6,003 bases of DNA from an uncultured Enterobacter sp. (GCA_946477805.1 CAMKZP010000247.1:1-6003); one strand, 5' to 3'; numbered from the stretch's first letter, positions 1 through 5,504 are shown. Notes: generated by a model from the letters alone, not told the origin. Numbers and translations are program-made.

Positions 1-359
1 TGGTAGGCGGCACGTTGACGGCGCTTTCGGTGGTCGCGCTGATGCTCAGCCATCAGCCCGCGTGGCTGGCGCTGTTTATGCTGTCTGCCAATGTTTTCTG
101 GGGGCTTCAGGGGGCCGCCATTCCTGCCGTGATCCAGCATCACGCCGCGCGGGAAGCGGTGGGCAGTGCGTATGGAATTATTAATGGCATCGGCAATATC
201 TGCGCGGCGTTTATTCCGCTGCTGATGGGAATGGTGATGAAATCGGTAGGGTCGGTCAGTTCCGGCTTTTCGGTTTTGGTGGTATCGCAGGCGATCACAA
301 TGCTGGCGGGCGGAATGCTGCTGCTGCGCATGCGTCGCGCAGCAGCAGTGAGTGCGTAA
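1..359 (+). CDS. MFS transporter, C-terminal fragment (5' end outside window)
   Basis: An open frame runs in from the left edge (codons from base 3) and stops at TAA 357-359, giving about 118 residues. The protein is very hydrophobic, with roughly four membrane segments: the first 18 or so residues, the AWLALFMLSANVFWG stretch, the GIINGIGNICAAFIPLLMGM stretch, and GFSVLVVSQAITMLAGGMLLL. It ends in a basic RMRR tail, as expected for the last helices (about TM9-TM12) of a 12-helix major facilitator permease. The loop AAREAVGSAYGIINGIGN resembles the 'REKVGS..G' loop of anion:cation symporter-type MFS carriers of organic acids, but the substrate cannot be told. TTG at 15 could be read as a start, but the frame is open upstream, so this is almost certainly an internal codon. 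The gene converges on speB with a 3-base gap and no terminator between them. Confidence 0.85.
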   Translation, partial: VGGTLTALSVVALMLSHQPAWLALFMLSANVFWGLQGAAIPAVIQHHAAREAVGSAYGIINGIGNICAAFIPLLMGMVMKSVGSVSSGFSVLVVSQAITMLAGGMLLLRMRRAAAVSA

Positions 360-362
360 GGC

Positions 363-1283
363 TTACTCGCCCTTCTTCGCCGCCTGGATGTAGAGCATTT
401 CCAGCGCCAGCGTCGCTGCGGCCAGCGCGGTGATCTCGGACTGGTCGTAAGCCGGGGCCACTTCCACCACGTCCATCCCGACGATGTTGAGATCTTTAAG
501 GCCGCGCACCAGCTTGATGGCGCGATCGGAGGTCAGGCCGCCGATAACAGGCGTACCGGTACCCGGCGCAAATGCCGGATCCAGGCAGTCGATGTCAAAG
601 GTCAGGTAGACAGGCATGTCGCCGACGATCTGCTTAACCTGCGCCAGAATGTCGTCCACGCCGCGATCGTTCACCTGGCCCGCGTCCAGTACGGTGAAGC
701 CGTTGTCTTTGTCGAACTCGGTGCGGATACCAATCTGTACCGAATGGTGAGGATCGATCAGGCCTTCGTTCGGCGCGTTGTAGAACATGGTGCCGTGGTC
801 GAACTCGCAGCCGTTCGCATAGGTGTCGGTATGCGCATCAAAGTGCACCAGCGCCATTTTGCCGAAGTGCTTCGCGTGGGCGCGCAGCAGCGGCAGGGTC
901 ACGAAGTGGTCACCGCCGAACGAGAGCATACGCTTACCGGCTGCCAGCAGCTTCTCGGCGTGCGCCTGCAGCTTTTCGCTCATTTCACGCGCGTCGCCGA
1001 AGGCGTAGACCAGGTCACCGCAGTCAACCACATTCAGGCGCTCGCGCATGTCGAAGTTCCACGGGAAGCGGTTGTGCTCCCAGGCCAGGTTAGTGGAAAC
1101 CTGACGGATCGCCGCCGGGCCGTGACGACCGCCCGCGCGGCCGGACGTTGCCATGTCAAAGGGTACGCCGGTGATCACCCAGTCAGCGTCGCTGTCGTAC
1201 GGCTGAAAGTTCATTGGAAGGCGTAAAAAACCAAACGCGTTAGATACCAGAGAGTTATCGTACTGATGACCTAAAGTGCTCAT
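363..1283 (-). CDS. speB: Agmatinase (agmatine ureohydrolase)
   Basis: Cytosolic enzyme that hydrolyses agmatine to putrescine and urea, the second step of the arginine decarboxylase route. The product has 306 residues, the E. coli SpeB length. It shows the full binuclear Mn(II) ligand set of the arginase/ureohydrolase family: His126 in GGDH, Asp149, His151 and Asp153 in FDAHTDTY, and Asp230 and Asp232 in DIDCLDPAFAPGTGTP, with Glu274 in the conserved VVEVAP stretch. The ATG at 1281-1283 is preceded by AGAGGT (1290-1295) with 6 bases between, which supports this start. It lies downstream of speA on the same strand, separated by about 260 bases that hold a promoter of its own, a U-run hairpin and a REP-like pair. 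It is probably transcribed both from its own promoter and by readthrough from speA. All catalytic residues are intact. Confidence 0.98.
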   Translation of the reverse strand: MSTLGHQYDNSLVSNAFGFLRLPMNFQPYDSDADWVITGVPFDMATSGRAGGRHGPAAIRQVSTNLAWEHNRFPWNFDMRERLNVVDCGDLVYAFGDAREMSEKLQAHAEKLLAAGKRMLSFGGDHFVTLPLLRAHAKHFGKMALVHFDAHTDTYANGCEFDHGTMFYNAPNEGLIDPHHSVQIGIRTEFDKDNGFTVLDAGQVNDRGVDDILAQVKQIVGDMPVYLTFDIDCLDPAFAPGTGTPVIGGLTSDRAIKLVRGLKDLNIVGMDVVEVAPAYDQSEITALAAATLALEMLYIQAAKKGE

Positions 1284-1323
1284 GTCCTGACCTCTATTAA
1301 CGTCGATACATTAAAAACAGATG

Positions 1324-1368
1324 AAAAAAAATCCCCTCCGCGTCGTTAAGCCCGACGAGGAAGGGATT
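1324..1368 (-). terminator. Intrinsic terminator or attenuator-like hairpin in the speB leader
   Basis: Bases 1330-1335 pair with 1363-1368, 1337-1339 with 1359-1361, and 1341-1345 with 1353-1357, with single mismatches at 1336/1362 and 1340/1358 and a 7-base loop. Read on the minus strand the stem is followed by an unbroken run of U (1329-1324), the form of a Rho-independent terminator. It could end speA transcripts. It also lies between the likely speB promoter (-10 at 1395-1400) and the speB ATG, so it would sit in the speB leader and could attenuate speB. The plus-strand side has no U-run, so it does not act on plus-strand RNA. Confidence 0.7.
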
Positions 1369-1394
1369 GATTCGTGAATCGCTAATTGGGGCGA

Positions 1395-1423
1395 ATTATC
1401 GCCGGTAATGCCTGCGGGTTCAA
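1395..1423 (-). promoter_or_regulatory. Candidate sigma-70 promoter of speB
   Basis: On the minus strand TTGAAC (1418-1423) and GATAAT (1395-1400) are spaced by exactly 17 bases, matching the sigma-70 consensus at 4 of 6 and 5 of 6 positions. The start would be near 1388, giving a leader of about 105 bases. The -10 box lies inside a small dyad, GGCGA-ATTA-TCGCC (1390-1403), which could be a protein site or chance. A separate speB promoter downstream of speA is known for E. coli. Assignment of these exact bases is inference. Confidence 0.5.
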
Positions 1424-1451
1424 GTGAGTATAGGGCATTGTGCGGTCTTTG

Positions 1452-1533
1452 CCCCTCACCCTAACTCTCTCCCCAAAGGGGAGAGGGAAGTTGAACACCT
1501 TCTCCCCTTTGGGGAGAGGGCTGGGGTGTGGGG
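1452..1533. repeat. Inverted pair of REP-like palindromes
   Basis: Two copies of one GC-rich unit of about 34 bases lie head to head. Copy A (1452-1487) reads CCCCTCACCC, then CTCTCCCC-AAA-GGGGAGAG, a hairpin with a perfect 8-bp stem. Copy B (1500-1533) is the same unit on the other strand, differing at only a few bases, with a 7-bp TCTCCCC/GGGGAGA core stem that extends to about 10 bp with one G-T wobble. Twelve bases separate the copies. The layout is that of a BIME (paired REP sequences) in a 3' flank. Similar CCCTCACCC...CTCTCCCC units are common between genes in enterobacteria. Copy B ends 14 bases past the speA stop codon, so in speA mRNA it would form stable 3' stems that may protect the message or reduce readthrough into speB. 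Confidence 0.8.
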
Positions 1534-1546
1534 AAAGGCTGATGTC

Positions 1547-3523
1547 TTACTCGTCTTCCAGGTACGTGTACCCGTACAGACCCGCTTCAAACTCTTCCAG
1601 GAACTGCTGCTGCAGCGCGTCGTCCAGGCCGGTGTTTTTCACCTGGTCACGGAACTGGGTGAGCAGTTTTTTCGGATCGAGCTGAACGTACTCGAGCATG
1701 TCCGCCACGGTGTCACCTTCGTCAGACAGCTCCACTTCCACGTTGCCGTCAGGGAAGACGAACACGTCAACCGCTTCGGTATCACCGAACAGGTTGTGCA
1801 TGTTGCCGAGGATCTCCTGATACGCACCGACCATAAAGAAGCCCAGCATCGGCGGGTTCTCCGGGTCGTACTCCGGCATCGGCATGGTGGTGGCGATACC
1901 GTCGCCGTCCACGTAGTGGTCGATAGCGCCGTCTGAGTCACAGGTGATGTCCAGCAGCACCGCACGACGTTCCGGGGCGTGATTGAGCCCTTCCAGCGGC
2001 AGAACCGGGAACAGCTGGTCGATACCCCAGGCATCCGGCATCGACTGGAACAGCGAGAAGTTGACGTACATTTTGTCCGCCATCCGCTCCTGCAGCTCGT
2101 CGATAATCGGACGGTGCGCGCGGTTGCTCGGATCGAGCTGCTTCTGCACCTCGTGGCACATGTTCAGATAGAGCTGCTCCGCCCACGCGCGCTCCTGCAG
2201 GCTAAAGGTGCCTGAAGAATAGCCCACGTGAATGTCATGCAGATCCATCTGGCTGTCGTGCAGCCATTCGCGCAGAGAACGACGCGTGCCCGGCTCGTGC
2301 ATCTCCTGCCAGGTTTCCCACATGCTTTGCAGGGAACGAGGGGCATTGTCTGCCGGCGGCGTCGCTTCGGTGATTTCGCTCCGCTCCACGCCGATGATGT
2401 TAGAGACCAGCACCGTATGGTGTGCGGTCACCGCACGACCGGATTCGGTGATCACCGTCGGGTGCGGCAGGCCGTTTTCTTCACAGGCATCGCCAATCGC
2501 CCAGATGATGTTGTTGGCGTATTCGTTCAGACCGTAGTTCACCGAGCAGTCTGACTGCGAGCGGGTTCCTTCATAGTCCACGCCCAGGCCGCCGCCCACG
2601 TCGAAGCACTGAATATTCACGCCGAGCTTGTGCAGCTCAACGTAGAAACGCGCCGATTCACGCACGCCGGTGGCGATGTCGCGAATGTTGGCCATCTGCG
2701 AGCCGAGGTGGAAGTGCAGAAGCTGAATGCTGTCGAGACGACCGCGCTCGCGCAGAATTTCCACCAGCTGAAGAACCTGGTTCGCCGCAAGGCCAAACTT
2801 AGACTTTTCGCCGCCGGAGGACTGCCATTTACCGGAACCCTGCGACGCCAGGCGCGCACGCACGCCGAGACGTGGGATCACGTTCAGACGCTCGGCCTCT
2901 TCCAGCACGATAGCGATTTCGGTCATCTTTTCGATAACCAGATAGACCTTGTGGCCCATCTTCTCGCCAATCAACGCCAGACGAATGTATTCACGATCTT
3001 TATAACCGTTACAGACGATCACCGAGCGGGTCATGCCCGCGTGCGCCAGAACGGCCATCAACTCCGCTTTTGAGCCCGCTTCCAGGCCCAGCGGTTCGCC
3101 GGAGTGGATCAGGGATTCAATGACGCGGCGGTGCTGGTTCACCTTGATGGGGTAGACCAGGAAGTAGTCGCCTTTGTAGCCGTAGGATTCACGCGCGCGT
3201 TTGAACGCGGCGTTAATGGAACGCAGGCGATGTTGCAGGATCTGCGGGAAGCAGAACAGTGCAGGCAAACGCTGGCCCTGAGCTTCACGGGCTTTCACCA
3301 GCTTGGCGAGATCCACGCGCGCGTCCGGGACGTCCGGGTCCGGGCAAACGCTGATGTGGCCCAGCTCGTTGACGTCGTAATAGTTATTGCCCCACCAGGC
3401 AATATTGTAGGTGCGCAGCATCTTGCTGGCTTCCTCGGAGCTCATCGCAACCTCCTGCATTGAACGTAGTACACCCTGTTCGCCCGCTGACGAAGGCGAA
3501 AAAGAAGACATGTCGTCAGACAT
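1547..3523 (-). CDS. speA: Biosynthetic arginine decarboxylase
   Basis: PLP- and Mg-dependent enzyme that converts L-arginine to agmatine and CO2, the first step of the arginine route to putrescine. The product has 658 residues, equal to E. coli SpeA. It belongs to the fold-III (alanine racemase-like) decarboxylases: PLP Schiff-base Lys127 in VYPIKVNQ, HFHLGSQ at 270-276, the glycine-rich phosphate-binding DVGGGLG at 308-314, and the CDSD motif (Cys528-Asp531) that completes the active site across the dimer. I chose ATG 3521-3523 (MSDDMSS) over a TTG four codons upstream. The ATG has GAGG (3530-3533) with 6 bases between, matches the known N-terminus, and the TTG falls inside that ribosome site. 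The yqgB stop codon overlaps the same site, suggesting translational coupling. The region around residues 380-396 differs most from E. coli as I recall it. Confidence 0.98.
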   Translation of the reverse strand: MSDDMSSFSPSSAGEQGVLRSMQEVAMSSEEASKMLRTYNIAWWGNNYYDVNELGHISVCPDPDVPDARVDLAKLVKAREAQGQRLPALFCFPQILQHRLRSINAAFKRARESYGYKGDYFLVYPIKVNQHRRVIESLIHSGEPLGLEAGSKAELMAVLAHAGMTRSVIVCNGYKDREYIRLALIGEKMGHKVYLVIEKMTEIAIVLEEAERLNVIPRLGVRARLASQGSGKWQSSGGEKSKFGLAANQVLQLVEILRERGRLDSIQLLHFHLGSQMANIRDIATGVRESARFYVELHKLGVNIQCFDVGGGLGVDYEGTRSQSDCSVNYGLNEYANNIIWAIGDACEENGLPHPTVITESGRAVTAHHTVLVSNIIGVERSEITEATPPADNAPRSLQSMWETWQEMHEPGTRRSLREWLHDSQMDLHDIHVGYSSGTFSLQERAWAEQLYLNMCHEVQKQLDPSNRAHRPIIDELQERMADKMYVNFSLFQSMPDAWGIDQLFPVLPLEGLNHAPERRAVLLDITCDSDGAIDHYVDGDGIATTMPMPEYDPENPPMLGFFMVGAYQEILGNMHNLFGDTEAVDVFVFPDGNVEVELSDEGDTVADMLEYVQLDPKKLLTQFRDQVKNTGLDDALQQQFLEEFEAGLYGYTYLEDE

Positions 3524-3531
3524 AGCGAACC

Positions 3532-3663
3532 TCAACTCTTTGTATTAAGTGTAAAACAGTTGACTACTATCGCAGCGTTATACGGCGATAACAACCCATA
3601 AACGGCTCCGTTTCCCAGCAGAGTATGCTGAAAACCTGACCGTGCGACCGGTTTCTTATTCAT
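3532..3663 (-). CDS. yqgB: Small protein YqgB (acid stress response family)
   Basis: A 43-residue ORF (MNKKPVARSG... ending NCFTLNTKS) that matches E. coli YqgB as I remember it, in length, in the start (MKKKPVA in E. coli) and in the conserved core YGLLS..AAIVVNCFTLN. The frame is open to 3738, but the ATG at 3661-3663 reproduces the 43-residue family length, so I use it. No strong Shine-Dalgarno sequence precedes it. The C-terminal AAIVVNCF segment is hydrophobic but too short to be a clear membrane helix. Reference annotation calls the family an acid stress response protein; the mechanism is not visible here. It lies directly upstream of speA. Its TGA (3532-3534) overlaps the speA ribosome site, so translating yqgB may tune SpeA synthesis. 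Confidence 0.88.
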   Translation of the reverse strand: MNKKPVARSGFQHTLLGNGAVYGLLSPYNAAIVVNCFTLNTKS

Positions 3664-3682
3664 ATCATTGTAAAACACGTAT

Positions 3683-3759
3683 CCGAACTCTGTATGACAA
3701 GGTTCGGCGAAACCACGAGATAACTCTTGAACTAACAAGAGCGCCCTTGTTCAGTTATC
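3683..3759 (-). promoter_or_regulatory. Overlapping, competing hairpins in the yqgB-speA leader
   Basis: On the minus-strand RNA GATAACT (3753-3759) can pair with AGUUAUC (3719-3725), enclosing a hairpin AACAAG-ggcgcu-CUUGUU (3746-3751 with 3734-3739). An alternative stem CUCUUG-uuaguu-CAAGAG (3736-3741 with 3724-3729) uses some of the same bases, so the two folds exclude each other. A further stem CCGAAC/GUUCGG (3702-3707 with 3683-3688) follows just before yqgB. There is no U-run, so none of these is an intrinsic terminator. The TGA of the upstream 47-codon ORF lies at the base of the first stem. A regulatory role is inference. Confidence 0.45.
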
Positions 3760-3901
3760 ACAGAGCGTGACCGGCCCTTGAATCCTGAGAAGCGCCGAGA
3801 TGGGTATAACATCGGCAGGTTTGCAGACTGGAAATGCGGGTTGCGGGGTTCGACTGCGCGCCAGGACGGCAGCGCTGATTTAGCGGAAAACGTTGGTTCA
3901 T
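3758..3901 (-). CDS. Putative 47-codon leader peptide or small protein upstream of yqgB-speA
   Basis: ATG at 3899-3901 opens a 47-codon frame ending in TGA at 3758-3760. Eight bases before it is GGAGGTGAT (3910-3918 on the minus strand), a nine-base perfect complement of the 16S rRNA 3' end and the strongest ribosome site I saw in this window. The product (MNQRFPLNQRCRPGAQSNPA...) has 6 Arg and 3 Cys, no membrane segment and no family I recognise. It lies downstream of a candidate speA promoter (about 4040-4068) and ends in the leader hairpins before yqgB, an arrangement like a leader peptide. Against it: the codons look unremarkable, and the same bases are homologous to the plus-strand yqgC region, so the signal could be chance. 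Whether it is translated is unproven. Confidence 0.4.
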   Translation of the reverse strand: MNQRFPLNQRCRPGAQSNPATRISSLQTCRCYTHLGASQDSRAGHAL

Positions 3902-4026
3902 TATCGGGTATCACCTCCACGGCCGCCTCTGCTGAAACGGACCACAAGCCAAAGCTAAAAGTTCACTGCTTAACCCGGCTGGAAGTGGCGACACGATGAG
4001 TCCATCGAGCGCTTATTTTATATGAG
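3800..4026 (+). pseudogene. yqgC: Relic of E. coli yqgC region, reading frame broken
   Basis: The frame from ATG 3800 reads MGITSAGLQTGNAGCG and stops at TAG 3881-3883 after 27 codons. The same frame resumes after the stop with VHYRVSPPRPP and stops again at 3941-3943. The ending TRLEVATR then appears in another frame, up to TGA 3997-3999. From memory, E. coli YqgC is one 71-residue protein containing MGITSAG, HYFVSPPRPP and TRLEVATR in that order. DNA homology therefore spans the region, but the frame here has an internal stop and at least one frameshift. Either the gene has decayed or E. coli yqgC is not a true protein gene and the DNA is kept for another reason, such as the speA leader on the other strand. 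The comparison rests on recall of the E. coli sequence. Confidence 0.5.
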
Positions 4027-4068
4027 CCGCGCGCCGCGTTTTATACCGAGAAGGTCGCTAAAAAGCAA
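4016..4068 (-). promoter_or_regulatory. Candidate speA/yqgB promoter with GC-rich discriminator
   Basis: On the minus strand TTGCTT (4063-4068) and TATAAA (4040-4045) are 17 bases apart. TATAAAA is followed at once by a run made only of C and G (4025-4038, apart from its edges), then by a second TATAAAA (4016-4022), 23 bases downstream. The start would be near 4033, giving a leader of about 370 bases to yqgB and 510 to speA that includes the 47-codon ORF. A GC-rich segment just after the -10 box is typical of promoters inhibited by ppGpp. The -35 match is poor (3 of 6). Confidence 0.4.
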
Positions 4069-4176
4069 AACAAAAATGCGCACGCTGCCAGCACCGTCAG
4101 GAAATATTTCCAGCTGTGTTTTCAACGCAGTGAGAGGTGAGTCAAAAAAAACTGGAAATCGGGTGAAGAAGTGACC

Positions 4177-4182
4177 TAAAAT
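4177..4182 (+). promoter_or_regulatory. Possible upstream metK -10 element
   Basis: TAAAAT matches 5 of 6 positions of the -10 consensus and abuts the first met box, so bound MetJ would cover the start site near 4189. The best -35 (CTGGAA, 4152-4157) is 19 bases away and weak. This may be a second metK promoter or an AT-rich coincidence. Confidence 0.3.
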
Positions 4183-4198
4183 AGACGTCCAGATGTTA
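4183..4198 (+). promoter_or_regulatory. MetJ operator (tandem met boxes) of metK
   Basis: Two adjacent 8-base boxes, AGACGTCC (7 of 8 to the AGACGTCT consensus) and AGATGTTA (5 of 8), form the minimal tandem site for two MetJ dimers. A further in-register box, AGACTGCC (4223-4230, 5 of 8), may extend the array; the 8-mers between are weak. MetJ with S-adenosylmethionine as corepressor represses metK and other met genes, so the enzyme's product feeds back on its own gene. Confidence 0.8.
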
Positions 4199-4219
4199 AT
4201 CCATCCATACCGATTAACA
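4194..4219. promoter_or_regulatory. Perfect 7-bp dyad in the metK control region
   Basis: TGTTAAT (4194-4200) is repeated inverted as ATTAACA (4213-4219) with 12 bases between. It overlaps the second met box and lies just upstream of the candidate metK promoter. It may be a site for a second dimeric regulator or a by-product of AT-rich DNA. I cannot assign a protein. Confidence 0.35.
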
Positions 4220-4231
4220 CTCAGACTGCCA

Positions 4232-4261
4232 GTGTCAAAAACCTGCAGGCCTTGGTAGAAT
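4232..4261 (+). promoter_or_regulatory. Candidate metK sigma-70 promoter
   Basis: GTGTCA (4232-4237, 4 of 6) and TAGAAT (4256-4261, 5 of 6) are spaced by 18 bases, with a start near 4268 and a leader of about 60 bases. The met boxes lie directly upstream, and the last weak box (4223-4230) abuts the -35, a sensible place for repression. Confidence 0.4.
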
Positions 4262-4326
4262 TATCTCCTTTGGCTATTCCACACAGCAGTTCGAGCTAAC
4301 CAAATTCCTCTTAGGTGAAATAAAAC

Positions 4327-5481
4327 ATGGCAAAACACCTGTTTACGTCCGAGTCCGTATCAGAAGGACATCCTGATAAAATTGCTGACCAAATCTCCGA
4401 TGCGGTGCTCGATGCGATCCTGGCACAGGATCCGAAAGCGCGCGTAGCGTGTGAAACCTATGTCAAAACCGGCATGGTTCTGGTTGGCGGTGAGATCACC
4501 ACCAGCGCATGGGTTGATATCGAAGAGATCACCCGTAACACGGTGCGTGAGATCGGTTATGTACATTCTGATATGGGCTTTGATGCCAATTCATGTGCAG
4601 TACTGAGCGCCATCGGCAAACAGTCTCCGGACATCAACCAGGGCGTTGACCGTGCCGATCCGCTGGAACAGGGCGCGGGCGACCAGGGCCTGATGTTCGG
4701 GTATGCCACCAACGAAACCGACGTGCTGATGCCAGCACCGGTGACCTACGCACACCGTCTGGTGCAGCGTCAGGCTGAAGTACGTAAAAACGGCGCCCTG
4801 CCGTGGCTGCGTCCGGATGCGAAAAGCCAGGTCACCTTCCAGTACGACGACGGCAAAATCGTCGGCATTGATGCGGTGGTCCTGTCCACTCAGCACTCCG
4901 AAGAGATCGATCAGAAATCCCTGCAGGAAGCGGTGATGGAAGAGATCATCAAGCCGGTTCTGCCGACCGAGTGGCTGAACTCTGCAACCAAATTCTTCAT
5001 CAACCCAACCGGACGCTTCGTTATCGGCGGCCCAATGGGCGACTGCGGCCTGACCGGGCGTAAAATCATCGTTGATACCTACGGCGGCATGGCGCGTCAC
5101 GGCGGCGGTGCGTTCTCCGGTAAAGATCCTTCAAAAGTTGACCGTTCTGCCGCGTACGCTGCACGCTATGTTGCGAAAAACATCGTTGCTGCAGGCCTGG
5201 CCGACCGCTGTGAGATTCAGGTTTCCTACGCCATCGGCGTGGCTGAACCGACCTCCATCATGGTTGAAACCTTCGGCACGGAAAAAGTGCCTTCTGAACA
5301 GCTGACCCTGCTGGTGCGCGAGTTCTTCGACCTGCGCCCTTACGGCCTGATTCAGATGTTGGATCTGCTGCACCCTATCTACAAAGAAACCGCTGCCTAC
5401 GGTCACTTTGGTCGCGAGCATTTCCCATGGGAAAAAACCGACAAAGCCGCCCTGCTGCGCGACGCTGCCGGTCTGAAGTAA
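4327..5481 (+). CDS. metK: S-adenosylmethionine synthase (methionine adenosyltransferase)
   Basis: Cytosolic enzyme that joins ATP and L-methionine to give S-adenosylmethionine, phosphate and pyrophosphate. AdoMet is the main methyl donor and, after decarboxylation, the aminopropyl donor for spermidine. The protein has 384 residues, the E. coli length, and differs from it at only a few positions as I recall it. Key motifs are intact: GHPDK (14-18, His15/Asp17/Lys18 at the ATP-Mg site), Cys90, the mobile active-site loop near 100-110, signature GAGDQGLMFGY (116-126) and P-loop-like signature GGGAFSGKD (259-267, Lys266). The ATG is preceded by AGGTGA (4313-4318) with 8 bases between. Met boxes upstream point to MetJ repression, and a strong terminator follows. 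It is divergent from yqgB-speA. Confidence 0.99.
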   Translation: MAKHLFTSESVSEGHPDKIADQISDAVLDAILAQDPKARVACETYVKTGMVLVGGEITTSAWVDIEEITRNTVREIGYVHSDMGFDANSCAVLSAIGKQSPDINQGVDRADPLEQGAGDQGLMFGYATNETDVLMPAPVTYAHRLVQRQAEVRKNGALPWLRPDAKSQVTFQYDDGKIVGIDAVVLSTQHSEEIDQKSLQEAVMEEIIKPVLPTEWLNSATKFFINPTGRFVIGGPMGDCGLTGRKIIVDTYGGMARHGGGAFSGKDPSKVDRSAAYAARYVAKNIVAAGLADRCEIQVSYAIGVAEPTSIMVETFGTEKVPSEQLTLLVREFFDLRPYGLIQMLDLLHPIYKETAAYGHFGREHFPWEKTDKAALLRDAAGLK

Positions 5482-5504
5482 CCGACTGAAACTGCTTTAC
5501 ACAG

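Noticed and set aside
744..1226. 160-codon frame antisense to speB
   Set aside because: A GC-rich shadow of the well-supported speB gene, with no promoter, ribosome site or family match.
1424..1936. 170-codon plus-strand frame across the REP pair and the speA 3' end
   Set aside because: Its N-terminal part is translated repeat and the rest is antisense to speA.
3533..3535. TTG start for speA giving 662 residues
   Set aside because: The TTG lies within the ribosome site of the ATG at 3521-3523, and the ATG gives the usual 658-residue protein.
3732..3947. 71-codon minus-strand frame overlapping the same region
   Set aside because: No ribosome site, no recognisable family. The frame with the perfect Shine-Dalgarno sequence at 3901 is a different one.
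3778..3999. 73-codon plus-strand frame starting with TTG upstream of metK
   Set aside because: Its start is TTG without a ribosome site, and only its end (TRLEVATR) resembles YqgC. It is better read as part of the broken yqgC relic.
4100..4111. Perfect palindrome GGAAATATTTCC upstream of metK
   Set aside because: AT-rich 12-mer with no known regulator match that I can support.
4076..4174. 32-codon plus-strand ORF ahead of metK (MRTLPAPSG...)
   Set aside because: No ribosome site precedes it and nothing else supports it. It would end before the metK promoter elements.
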